DNA from: an uncultured Clostridia bacterium
Lineage (GTDB): Bacteria; Bacillota; Clostridia; Oscillospirales; Oscillospiraceae
DNA length: 55,293 nt
Reading direction: 5' to 3'
Assembly (NCBI GenBank): GCA_945948535.1
Contig: CAMFBN010000014.1
Location: 1 to 55,293, forward strand
Position 1 is the first letter of the stretch. Every line of letters begins with the position of its first letter. This document shows positions 30,549 to 38,443 of the stretch, piece by piece. The notes beneath the pieces are model-generated. The model did no database searches and was not told the DNA's origin. It saw only the letters and a list, made by a program, of their open reading frames with translations. The position numbers and the translations under genes are program-made.

Positions 30549-32843
30549 ATGGAAGAGCGAACATATAAAGTGGTGGGCAAGTCCTTCCGCAAAAAGGATT
30601 CCATGCAGCTCCTGCTGGGAAAGCCCGTGTACATGGACGACGTAACTCCCAACGCACTGGTGGTGAAGATTCTGAGAAGTCCCCACCCCAACGCCATCGT
30701 TCAGGAAATCAATACCAAAGCCGCCCGGCTGGTGCCGGGAGTGGTGGATATTTTTACCTGGGAGGACGTGCCGAAGACCCGGTTCGCCATCGCAGGCCAG
30801 ACCTATCCGGAACCGTCGCCCTATGACCGGCTGATTCTGGACCGCCACGTGCGCTTTGCCGGGGATGCGGTGGCCATCATTGCCGCCGAAACCGAGAAGG
30901 CCGCCCTCAAGGCCATGAAGCTGATCAAGGTCAAATATGAGGTACTGGAAGCGGTTCTCGACTACCACACCGCTCTGGACAACCCCATTTGGGTGCACCC
31001 CGAGGAGGACTGGGAGCCTCCTTGTGAGGTGGGCGGCACCAACAGGCGGAATTTGGTTGCCAGCGGCGTGGATTCCGACGGAGACGTGGAGGGCGTGCTT
31101 GCAAGCTGCGACATCGTCCTTGACCGCACCTTCCACACCAAGGCCTTCAATCAGGCCATGATGGAGCCCTTCGGGTGCTTCACCCAGCTGGACCGCTACG
31201 GGCGGCTCCACGTGATCTCCTCCACCCAGATTGTGTTCCACACCCGCCGGATTCTGTCCCGGGCGCTGGGCATTCCCAAGAGCCGCATCCGGGTGGAAAA
31301 GCCCCGCATCGGCGGCGGCTTCGGCGCAAAGCAGACGGCGGTGTGCGACGTCTACCCCGCCTTCGTCACCATGAAGACCGGGCGGCCCGCAAAGCTCATC
31401 TACACCCGGGAGGAATCCCAGATCGCCGGTTCTCCCCGGCACGAAATGGAGATCAGGGTGCGGCTGGGCGCAAACAGGGACGGAAAAATTCGAGTGCTGG
31501 ATTTGTACACCCTGTCCAATTCCGGCGCTTACGGCGAGCACGGCCCCACCACCGTAGGCCTGTCGGGCCACAAGTCCATCCCCCTGTACACTGGCTCTCT
31601 GGAAGCCTACCGCTTTGGGTACGATGTGGTGTACACCAATTTGCAGGCGGCAGGCGCCTACCGGGGCTACGGCGCTACCCAGGGCATCTTCGCCGTGGAA
31701 TCCGTGGTCAACGAGCTGGCGGAGACCTTGGGTATTGACCCGACCCTGATTCGTGATAAGAACATGGTGAGGCAGGGCATGGTCATGCCCGCCTATTACG
31801 GCGAGACCGCCAGCGCCTGCGCCCTCGACCGCTGCATGGCCCACTGCAAGGAAATGTTCGGCTGGGAGGAAAAGTACCCCGTCCGGGACATGGGAAATGG
31901 GAAAGTGCGGGCAGCCGGTGTGGCCATGGCCATGCAGGGCAGCTGTATTTCCAATGTGGACGTAGGCTCCGCCACCGTGAAGCTCAGCGAGGACGGCACC
32001 TACAACCTGATCATCGGCGCGGCGGACATGGGCACCGGCTGCGACACAATCCTTGCTCAGATGGTGGCGGAAATGATGGATTGCAGCTTCGACGACGTGG
32101 CGGTCTTCGGCGCGGACACCGACGCCTCCCCCTACGATTCCGGCTCCTACGCCTCCTCCACCACCTACATCACCGGCAAGGCCGTGGAAAAGGCCTGCAC
32201 CGAGCTGAAAACCAGAATCTGCGCCATCGGCGCGGAGCTGCTGGGCTGCGAACCGGATGCCGTGGTGATGGAAAGCGGAAAAGTTCGCAGAATTGACACC
32301 GACCAGACGGTTTCTCTGACCGACATCGCCTACAAGGCCCAGGTGAACAACACCATTCCTGCAGAGGCCACCGCCACCCACTCCTCCCCCGTGTCTCCCC
32401 CGCCCTACATGGTGGGCATGGTGGAGATTGAGCTGGATAAGCTTACCGGCCTTGTGACCATTCTGGACTACATGGCAGTGGTGGACTGCGGCATTCCCAT
32501 CAACCCCGCTCTCGCCCGGATTCAGACCGAGGGCGGCATCGTGCAGGGCATCGGCCACACCCTGATGGAAAACGTGACCTACGACAGTCACGGCAGACCG
32601 GCGGAACGCTCCTTTATGCAGTACAAGATTCCCACCCGGCTGGATATGGGAACGCTGCGGGTGGAATTTGAGCACAGCTATGAGCCTACCGGCCCCTTCG
32701 GCGCCAAATCCATCGGTGAAATCGTCATCAACACCCCCGCCCCCGCCATTGCCCATGCCATCGCCCGGGCCACTGGCGTCTGGCACCGGGAGCTGCCCAT
32801 TACCCCGGAAAAGGTGGCTATGTCCATCGACGGGCAGGAATAA
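30549..32843 (+). CDS. Xanthine dehydrogenase-type molybdenum-binding subunit
   Basis: A 764-residue catalytic subunit binding molybdopterin cytosine dinucleotide. Landmarks: KPVYMDDV near the start, RIGGGFGAKQTAVCD (about residue 250), GAYRGYGATQGIFAVES (about 368-384), and the C-terminal GPFGAKSIGEIVINTPAPA with the catalytic glutamate (about 720). With selD, yqeB, yqeC, yedF and DUF3343 next to it, it very likely needs the labile selenium ligand, acting on xanthine, hypoxanthine or a related purine. Substrate is inferred from the neighbouring xpt and permease. The ATG follows AGGAGG. Confidence 0.93.
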   Translation: MEERTYKVVGKSFRKKDSMQLLLGKPVYMDDVTPNALVVKILRSPHPNAIVQEINTKAARLVPGVVDIFTWEDVPKTRFAIAGQTYPEPSPYDRLILDRHVRFAGDAVAIIAAETEKAALKAMKLIKVKYEVLEAVLDYHTALDNPIWVHPEEDWEPPCEVGGTNRRNLVASGVDSDGDVEGVLASCDIVLDRTFHTKAFNQAMMEPFGCFTQLDRYGRLHVISSTQIVFHTRRILSRALGIPKSRIRVEKPRIGGGFGAKQTAVCDVYPAFVTMKTGRPAKLIYTREESQIAGSPRHEMEIRVRLGANRDGKIRVLDLYTLSNSGAYGEHGPTTVGLSGHKSIPLYTGSLEAYRFGYDVVYTNLQAAGAYRGYGATQGIFAVESVVNELAETLGIDPTLIRDKNMVRQGMVMPAYYGETASACALDRCMAHCKEMFGWEEKYPVRDMGNGKVRAAGVAMAMQGSCISNVDVGSATVKLSEDGTYNLIIGAADMGTGCDTILAQMVAEMMDCSFDDVAVFGADTDASPYDSGSYASSTTYITGKAVEKACTELKTRICAIGAELLGCEPDAVVMESGKVRRIDTDQTVSLTDIAYKAQVNNTIPAEATATHSSPVSPPPYMVGMVEIELDKLTGLVTILDYMAVVDCGIPINPALARIQTEGGIVQGIGHTLMENVTYDSHGRPAERSFMQYKIPTRLDMGTLRVEFEHSYEPTGPFGAKSIGEIVINTPAPAIAHAIARATGVWHRELPITPEKVAMSIDGQE

Positions 32844-33028
32844 AAAGCTGCCGATACCGAGTATAGCACTCTGCGCGATTCTGGATAGCGATGATTGCCG
32901 GTGGCAATCATACCATAATTCATACCCATAGGTGTAACGATGATCGGCCAGCCGGGCACGTATTGGCAGCCCGCACTGCGGGTAATGGGTTAAAAACAAA
33001 GCTCCTTGTGTGAATTTGTCAGATTCTA
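32844..33028. other. Structured intergenic stretch after the hydroxylase operon
   Basis: Contains a perfect palindrome TGATTGCC-ggt-GGCAATCA (32893-32911) within a 25-base sequence (32890-32914) whose exact reverse complement occurs at 50492-50516. Outer arms GCTGCCGATAC and GTATTGGCAGC frame it loosely. No gene is seen. Confidence 0.5.
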
Positions 33029-33057
33029 TTGATTCCGTCACATTTTCGTGCTAAACT
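33029..33057 (+). promoter_or_regulatory. Promoter of the zinc-ribbon gene
   Basis: TTGATT (33029-33034), 17 bases, TAAACT (33052-33057), 33 bases before the ATG. Confidence 0.6.
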
Positions 33058-33090
33058 GAATTCACAACCAAAGGCAAGGAGGTATTTTAT

Positions 33091-33564
33091 ATGGCTATTT
33101 GGGATGATATCGCGAAAAAAGCTGCCGCTTTGAGTGACAAAGCCGTGAAGCAGGCCCGTGACCTGTCCGAGGTGGCGAAGCTGAAGCTGCAAATCGCTGA
33201 GGCGGAGAAGGCTGTAGAGGACAGCTATACCCAGTTGGGCCGGCTCTACGCCGCCGCCCACCGGTCGGATTACGAGGAGGGCTTCGCCAGTGTCATGGCC
33301 GCCGTCACCAACGCTGAGCAGACCGTCAAGACCCTGCACCAGCAGCTGCAGGACGCCAAGGGCGTGACCGTCTGCGAAAAGTGCGGCGCGGAAGTGGCAA
33401 AGGACGCCGCCTTCTGCAGCGCCTGCGGCGCGGAGATTCCGAAGCCCGCACCGGTGGAAGCCGAGGTCGTCACCGAGGAAGCCCCCGCGGAAGAAACTCC
33501 CGCCGAGGAAGCCCCTGCGGAGGAGGCTCCTGTGGAAGAAGTTCCCGCAGAAACTGTAGAATAA
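33091..33564 (+). CDS. Zinc-ribbon protein with Glu/Pro-rich tail
   Basis: A 157-residue protein in three parts. Residues 1-85 are a helical, coiled-coil-prone segment (LKLQIAEAEKAVEDSYTQLG). Residues about 95-117 are a zinc ribbon (CEKCGAEVAKDAAFCSACG, two CxxC knuckles). The last 35 residues are a low-complexity tail of repeats such as EEAPAEE. No signal peptide. Function unknown; zinc-ribbon proteins of this shape are common in Clostridia. The start follows AAGGAGG. A strong terminator is shared with the convergent M14 gene. Confidence 0.8.
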   Translation: MAIWDDIAKKAAALSDKAVKQARDLSEVAKLKLQIAEAEKAVEDSYTQLGRLYAAAHRSDYEEGFASVMAAVTNAEQTVKTLHQQLQDAKGVTVCEKCGAEVAKDAAFCSACGAEIPKPAPVEAEVVTEEAPAEETPAEEAPAEEAPVEEVPAETVE

Positions 33565-33570
33565 TCGCCG

Positions 33571-33600
33571 AGAAAGGCACGCCCCAGGGCGTGCCTTTCT
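33571..33600. terminator. Bidirectional terminator
   Basis: AGAAAGGCACGCCC (33571-33584) and GGGCGTGCCTTTCT (33587-33600) form a perfect stem between the convergent zinc-ribbon and M14 genes. Confidence 0.8.
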
Positions 33601-34526
33601 TATGTTGGAATAATTCGGAACAAAGACGTGTGGGAGTAAATGATGGGCTGGGAGGCATGGAAAAATACGATGCCGTCCACCGGCGACACCACATCCTCGA
33701 TCACCGTCCCCAAATAGGGGTCCATGATCTGGGCCAGCAGCTCCCCCTGTTTTACTCTGGCATTGACCTCGGTCTTGCGCAGGAAGAACCCGGCGGCGTT
33801 GGTTTTCACGTTGACCAGGTCGCTGCCCTCAATCATCTGGGACATATAGCCGCCGTGGCAGGTATAGTTCAGGATGCCGTTTTTTCCAAGGAACCGCAGT
33901 ACCGCCTCGATCACCACCAGCGCGCTGGTGGGTTCAATCCGGTCGGTGGCGTCGGTGTAGAGGGAGAAAGCCTTGGTGTCCCAGATCTGCCAGTTGTAGT
34001 TCAGCGTGGTGGTGTCGTAGGGCCGGGCGTCCCGGCGGTAGACATAGGGCAGGCCAAAGTCCTTCGCCTTCTCCACATCCTCAAAGCCGGTTTTCATCAT
34101 CCGCACATGGGGGGCAAAGCAGCCCTGCATATAGTAGCTGGTGAAGTGAATGCCGAAACGGTAGTCGTTAATGTGCTCGAACACCCCGGCGGCAATGCGC
34201 TGGGTGGTCTCACCCAAATTGTAGCCCGGGAACATCCGGTTGATGTCGGTGTTGTCCGCCGGCCAGAACCGCTTGCCGATGTTCATGGAGTGGCTGTTCA
34301 CCGTAGGAATCACCAGAATGGACTTGCCGGGGCAGAGCTTTCCCTGCTCCTCCAGCCGGGTAAAAATCCGGATCAGCTGGGAGCAGAGGTAGACCTGCTG
34401 CACCTCGTTGCCCCGGGTGGCGCCCACGATGCACATGGATTTTTCGCCCTCGCCGAAGGAAAAGCCCTTGACCTGCATTGGCTCCCGGTAGACGGAACCA
34501 AGCTCAAAAATCACCTGTTCTTTCAA
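33600..34526 (-). CDS. M14 (AspA/AstE-like) protein with altered zinc site
   Basis: A 308-residue protein of the succinylglutamate desuccinylase/aspartoacylase family. The fold is clear from NSHSMNIGKRFWPADNTDINRMFPG and the C-terminal beta domain (VVSPVDGIVFFHASQPIIYS). However the zinc motif HGxE is replaced by ATRGNEVQQ, with Arg where the first zinc histidine should be. The neighbouring paralogue keeps GTHGDELEG. The later histidine (GIHFTSYYM) is present. It may be inactive, act as a partner of its neighbour, or use a different ligand. TTG 34526 is preferred as start because AAGGAGG lies eight bases upstream; an upstream ATG falls inside the previous gene. Confidence 0.8.
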   Translation of the reverse strand: MKEQVIFELGSVYREPMQVKGFSFGEGEKSMCIVGATRGNEVQQVYLCSQLIRIFTRLEEQGKLCPGKSILVIPTVNSHSMNIGKRFWPADNTDINRMFPGYNLGETTQRIAAGVFEHINDYRFGIHFTSYYMQGCFAPHVRMMKTGFEDVEKAKDFGLPYVYRRDARPYDTTTLNYNWQIWDTKAFSLYTDATDRIEPTSALVVIEAVLRFLGKNGILNYTCHGGYMSQMIEGSDLVNVKTNAAGFFLRKTEVNARVKQGELLAQIMDPYLGTVIEDVVSPVDGIVFFHASQPIIYSHTSLFRIIPT

Positions 34527-34539
34527 GCGCGCCGCCTCC

Positions 34540-35469
34540 TTACGCCAAAATTCTCGCAATCAGCGAGCCTTCGGACACGATGGGGTATTCCCGCAGGGTG
34601 AACACGATGCCGTCGGCGGGAGAGAGAATCCGCTCCGCCGCCTCGCCGGTGAGGGGGTTCAGAATATCGCCGATGTGCTCCCCTTTTTTCACGTCCTTCC
34701 AGTGCTCCACCGCCGGGACAAAGACCCCGGAGGAACCGGCGTTGATGAAGGACACCTCGCCGTCTTCGGAAACAATCGGCTCCTTGGGCGTGATGGCATC
34801 GCCTGTCCAGATGCCCATGTCCTTCATCAGGGCGAAAATGCCGTCCACCAGCTGGTTGCCGTAGTCCCGGGTGATGCGCATACCCACGCCCATTTCCACC
34901 ACCAGTGTGGGGGTGCCAATGCTGTTGAGAGAATAGGCCAGCGTGGATTCCAGCACCGTTGCCGCCGCGTGAACCCAGATGAAGTCCACGTTCAGCTTTT
35001 TCGCGTAGGGCACCAGCACGTCCCGGGACAGGGTGTTGATGCGCACCTGTGGGATTTCCTTCAGGAAAATGTTGCTGGCGTGGATGTCGATGACCATGTC
35101 GCTGCCTTGCAGATCGTCCACAATCCGGGCCGCGATATATTCCGGCATGGAGCCGTTCTCCGCGCCGGGAAAAATCCGGTTCATGTCCAGATCAAAGGCA
35201 GGAATGCCCCGGGTGATGGAATCGATGCCCAGCGGGTTCAGGGCCGGATACACGTCCACAATGCCCGTCAGGCATTCCGGCTTTTCCCGAATGCGCCGCT
35301 GCAATTCGTAGCACACATACTGCCCCTCCAGCTCGTCGCCGTGGGTGCCGGTGACGATGCTGATGCGCTTTTCTCCGCCGGATAGCCCTTTTTCGGGGAT
35401 CAGGCGGTTCTTTTTGATATGCAAAGTTTCGTCCACGGGATAACCCACGGACACCACTGTTTCAATCAT
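34540..35469 (-). CDS. M14-family (AspA/AstE-like) deacylase
   Basis: A 309-residue zinc enzyme of the succinylglutamate desuccinylase/aspartoacylase family. The zinc ligands are visible: IVTGTHGDELEGQYV (His and Glu) and MVIDIHASNIFLKE (His). The substrate loop NRIFPGAENG and the closing beta domain (ILSPADGIVFTLREYPIV) are intact. Members cut amide bonds of N-acyl amino acids or modified peptides. In this operon it may deprotect or trim the product of the ATP-grasp protein. It overlaps the transglutaminase stop by four bases. Confidence 0.88.
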   Translation of the reverse strand: MIETVVSVGYPVDETLHIKKNRLIPEKGLSGGEKRISIVTGTHGDELEGQYVCYELQRRIREKPECLTGIVDVYPALNPLGIDSITRGIPAFDLDMNRIFPGAENGSMPEYIAARIVDDLQGSDMVIDIHASNIFLKEIPQVRINTLSRDVLVPYAKKLNVDFIWVHAAATVLESTLAYSLNSIGTPTLVVEMGVGMRITRDYGNQLVDGIFALMKDMGIWTGDAITPKEPIVSEDGEVSFINAGSSGVFVPAVEHWKDVKKGEHIGDILNPLTGEAAERILSPADGIVFTLREYPIVSEGSLIARILA

Positions 35470-36260
35470 AGTTTCTCCTTATTTTTCTCTACGGTCACCT
35501 GTTCCCGCTGCACCTGAGCCGCCAGACCGTAGAAGGTTCCGCGAATCACGGCGCAGTCGGCGGAGTCCCGCCCGCAGCACATCCGAATATAGCTGTCGTC
35601 CACCAGCAGGTTATTCGTGGGGTCAAAGCCATACCAGTATCCACGGCACTGGGCCTCCACCCAGGCATGGGAAGCGCCCTCCCCCAGCAGCATCCCCGTC
35701 ACATACCGGGCAGGGATGCCCTCCATGCGTAATAGTGACAGCATGACGTGGGCATAGTCCTGACACACGCCCTCCCGCCGGGAAAAAGCCGTCTCTCCGC
35801 TCTCGTGGGCGGCGGTGGTGCCGGGAAGATAGCAGAACGCCTCATGCACCGCCTTGCGGATGGTCAGAGCACGGTCATAGGCGCTTCCTTTCAGGGAAAG
35901 GGAATCGTGGAAGGCCCGGATAGAGGGCCCCGGCTGGGTCAGGCCGGACTGCACACGAAAAACGGTGCTTTCCAAGGGAGCTTCGCTGTATTCTTCATAA
36001 ATTGCCAAGCCGGTTTTGACCTGACCGGAAACCCGTATGGTGAAATCCGTATGGGGCTGCTCAATGCACCCGTAAATCCGTCGGGAGCCAAACTGCCCCA
36101 GCGTCTGCCGGACATTCTCACAGCCGGAGACAGAAATGTTCAACGTCATGACCTGCTGGCGGGCTGTGTCCGCCGGCAGGAAGGAAAAGGCGAAGTTGTG
36201 GCGCCGGACCGGGGCGCTGTAGCTTGCCGTCAGTTCATATTGGAAGGAAAGAGTCTGAAT
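35466..36260 (-). CDS. Transglutaminase-like cysteine protease, probable ATT start
   Basis: A transglutaminase-fold protease of about 264 residues. The catalytic triad is in EGVCQDYAHVMLSLL (Cys), EGASHAWVEAQCRG (His) and YWYGFDPTNN (Asp). The family's N-terminal domain begins well before the first ATG (36149): reading back in frame gives FQYELTASYSAPVRRHNFAF, typical for these proteins. The frame contains no ATG, GTG or TTG between the alpha-E stop codon (36276) and 36149. The best start is ATT at 36260, five bases after GAGGG. So either a rare ATT start is used, or expression depends on the upstream gene, which is in the same frame. It is part of the ATP-grasp/alpha-E operon. Confidence 0.85.
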   Translation of the reverse strand: MQTLSFQYELTASYSAPVRRHNFAFSFLPADTARQQVMTLNISVSGCENVRQTLGQFGSRRIYGCIEQPHTDFTIRVSGQVKTGLAIYEEYSEAPLESTVFRVQSGLTQPGPSIRAFHDSLSLKGSAYDRALTIRKAVHEAFCYLPGTTAAHESGETAFSRREGVCQDYAHVMLSLLRMEGIPARYVTGMLLGEGASHAWVEAQCRGYWYGFDPTNNLLVDDSYIRMCCGRDSADCAVIRGTFYGLAAQVQREQVTVEKNKEKL

Positions 36261-36275
36261 GCTATCCCTCTTTTC

Positions 36276-36944
36276 TTACTCGGTGATCAGGTTTCTGATC
36301 AGGCTGCGGACGGTGTTGTAGCAGACCTCGTCCTCAAAGAGCATATTGTCGATGGTGTACAGCACACTGTCGTCGTAGTGCATATGGGATTTGCGCAGAA
36401 ACTGCTTCATCCGGGTGTACTCCCGGCGGATGTCCGTTGCCGGGCGGTCAAGGCTCAGGTACAGATCCAGCCGCTCGATGCCCTTGCCCAGTTTAATGAT
36501 GTTGCGGGTCTGCTCGTCGTAAATCAGGTCGTTGACGCAGCCCCAGAAGGCAAGAATGTGGTCAATCACCAGCAGAAGGTCGGCAAGGTAGGTGTCCCCC
36601 CGGCGGGCATTCTTCATGTCGTCGATGGCCAGCTGGATGTAGGCCATGGTTTCGGTGCCGATGTAGTCCCGCATGACGATGGCATTGTCATAGGCCCGGT
36701 AGAGATTGCTGAAAATGGAGTTGGGGTCGTCGGTATCAAAGGGATACCGGGTCCAGAAGGTCTCCCGGGAGCCGTAAATGTCCGGAATACCGATTTTTTC
36801 GCAGAAAATGGCGTAGTAGCCCGGATCCCGGTCGATCATCCGGTCTGTGGCCTCGATGTAATATTTCAGGGTGGTGTGCACCCGTTCGGTGTATCTGCCC
36901 AGCCAGAGCAGATTGTTGCTCTTTTCTACCGTGATAATACCCAT
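36276..36944 (-). CDS. Alpha-E domain protein
   Basis: A 222-residue all-helical protein of the alpha-E family. It opens EKSNNLLWLGRYTERVHTTL and shows repeated helical pairs with conserved Arg/Glu (RAYDNAIVMRDYIGTETMAY; GKGIERLDLYLSLDRPATDI). The family is nearly always encoded with a circularly permuted ATP-grasp and a transglutaminase-like protease, as here, and is thought to help make or modify a peptide; its activity is unproven. It overlaps the ATP-grasp gene by 19 bases and ends in the same frame as the following transglutaminase region. Confidence 0.9.
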   Translation of the reverse strand: MGIITVEKSNNLLWLGRYTERVHTTLKYYIEATDRMIDRDPGYYAIFCEKIGIPDIYGSRETFWTRYPFDTDDPNSIFSNLYRAYDNAIVMRDYIGTETMAYIQLAIDDMKNARRGDTYLADLLLVIDHILAFWGCVNDLIYDEQTRNIIKLGKGIERLDLYLSLDRPATDIRREYTRMKQFLRKSHMHYDDSVLYTIDNMLFEDEVCYNTVRSLIRNLITE

Positions 36945-38242
36945 GTGTCCTTAAAACCTCCGCCCTGAGAAGAATTGACGATAAACGAATTGGGGTTCCG
37001 GGAGAACCGGGTCAGGCCGCTGGGCCAGACCTGTGTCTCGCTGCCGGTGAGCACGAAGGCCCGCAGGTCGGCCTTTCTGGGCACCCTGCCGCCGGCTTCA
37101 TCCAGGATGTCCAGATCGTAGAAGTCGATGACCTCCTGTGCGATAAAGCGGCGAGGCTCGTTTTTCAGCAGGGTGATAAAGTCTGCTTTTTGCTCCTTTG
37201 TCAGGCTGCTGCCGAAGACCACCCCGTAGCCGCCGGCTTCCGCCACGTCCTTGATGACCAGTTTGTCGAAATTGTCCAGCGTATACTTCATATCCTGCTC
37301 ATAGTACGGCAGGTAGGTGGGGGCATTTTGCAGGATGGCGTCCTCACCCAGATAGTAGCGAATCATCTTCGGCACAAAATAGTAGATACCCTTGTCGTCC
37401 GCCACGCCGTTGCCCGGGGCATTCAGCAGTGCCACGTTGCCCTTCTTATAGGCCTCGAAGACGTGGGGAATACCGATGACGGATTCCTCATAGAAGGTCA
37501 TGGGGTCAAGATACTCGTCAGAAATCCGGCGGTACACCGCGCCTACCCGGCGCTTTCTGCCCTCATAATCCACATAGTAGAGGTTGTCGTTTTCACAGAC
37601 CAGATCGCTGCCGGTGGTCAGCACCGCCCCGGTGCGCTCGGCGAGATAGGAATGCTCGAAAAACGCCGCGTTGTACCTGCCCGGGGACAGAATCACGTTG
37701 ATGCCGCCGGTGTTCACGTTGTCCATAACGGACTTCAGCATCTGGGCATAGTTCCGGTTGTCGATGACGCTGTTGTGCAGGAACGCCGCCGGGGCGCTCT
37801 TGCGCTGGAACTCCCGGGCGATCATGGGGTAGGACGCGCCGGAGGGCACCCGAAGGTTGTCCTCCAGAATGTACCAGCTGTCATTTTTCGACTGTACCAG
37901 ATCGATGCCGGAGATGTGGCTGTAAATGCCCTTGGGGGGCGTCACGCCGTCGCAGGGCGGAAGATATCCCTTGGCGGAAAAGACAAATTCCTCGGGAATG
38001 ACGCCGTCCCTCAGAATCTGCTTTTTTCCGTAAATATCCCGCAGAAAGCAGTTCAGGGCGTCCACCCGCTGCTTCAGGCCCTTTTCGAGATAGGCAAATT
38101 CCTCATGACCGATGACCCGGGGGATGGGGTCAAAGGGGAACAGCTGCTCCTTGAATTCGCCGTTTTTGTAGATGCCGAACTTGACACCATAGCGGGCAAG
38201 CAGCTTGTTAATGGTTTCGCTGTGCTGAATGAGTCCATCCAT
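36926..38242 (-). CDS. Circularly permuted type 2 ATP-grasp protein
   Basis: A 438-residue ATP-grasp ligase. The permuted family is marked by the N-terminal PIPRVIGHEEFAYLEKGLKQ, the SGIDLVQSKNDSWYILEDNL segment followed by RVPSGASYPMIARE (about 135-150), NAPGNGVADDKGIYYFVPKM and VIKDVAEAGGYGVVFGS (nucleotide site, about 345). Such enzymes form amide bonds between a carboxylate and an amine using ATP, but the substrate of this group is unknown. The start ATG 38242 follows GGAGGG. It is the first gene of the operon, behind a leader that contains a terminator (38265-38305). Confidence 0.9.
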   Translation of the reverse strand: MDGLIQHSETINKLLARYGVKFGIYKNGEFKEQLFPFDPIPRVIGHEEFAYLEKGLKQRVDALNCFLRDIYGKKQILRDGVIPEEFVFSAKGYLPPCDGVTPPKGIYSHISGIDLVQSKNDSWYILEDNLRVPSGASYPMIAREFQRKSAPAAFLHNSVIDNRNYAQMLKSVMDNVNTGGINVILSPGRYNAAFFEHSYLAERTGAVLTTGSDLVCENDNLYYVDYEGRKRRVGAVYRRISDEYLDPMTFYEESVIGIPHVFEAYKKGNVALLNAPGNGVADDKGIYYFVPKMIRYYLGEDAILQNAPTYLPYYEQDMKYTLDNFDKLVIKDVAEAGGYGVVFGSSLTKEQKADFITLLKNEPRRFIAQEVIDFYDLDILDEAGGRVPRKADLRAFVLTGSETQVWPSGLTRFSRNPNSFIVNSSQGGGFKDTWVLSR

Positions 38243-38264
38243 AGGCTTCTCCCTCCAAAGATAA

Positions 38265-38305
38265 ACGAAAAAGGCGCTTTTTCCCTGTTCGGAAAAAGCA
38301 CCTTT
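38265..38305 (-). terminator. Terminator hairpin inside the ATP-grasp operon leader
   Basis: Arms 38270-38284 and 38291-38305 form a 15-bp stem (one G-U pair on the minus-strand RNA), followed by TTCG after a CCTTT stem end. It lies between the promoter (38321-38349) and the ribosome site (38251-38256), so it can attenuate the operon. Confidence 0.6.
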
Positions 38306-38320
38306 ACTTTTCACACGGCT

Positions 38321-38349
38321 ATTTTATCACCGGAGGAAAAGGTTGTCAA
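38321..38349 (-). promoter_or_regulatory. Promoter of the ATP-grasp/alpha-E operon
   Basis: Minus strand TTGACA (38344-38349), 17-base spacer, TAAAAT (38321-38326). The predicted RNA start is about 70 bases before the ATG. Confidence 0.75.
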
Positions 38350-38443
38350 CTGTCGGGGCAGCGGACAAAATGCCGAAAAATGGCCATTATCCTCCGGAAA
38401 ATGAATGGAAAATGCCAATTTTTCTTTCCCGCCCCGGCTTCTG

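Noticed and set aside
30444..33041. An 865-codon open frame antisense to the molybdenum hydroxylase genes
   Set aside because: It lies exactly opposite a clear catalytic subunit with full motifs; long antisense frames are expected from GC-rich codon bias. The composition (many His, Gly, Val) is not protein-like.
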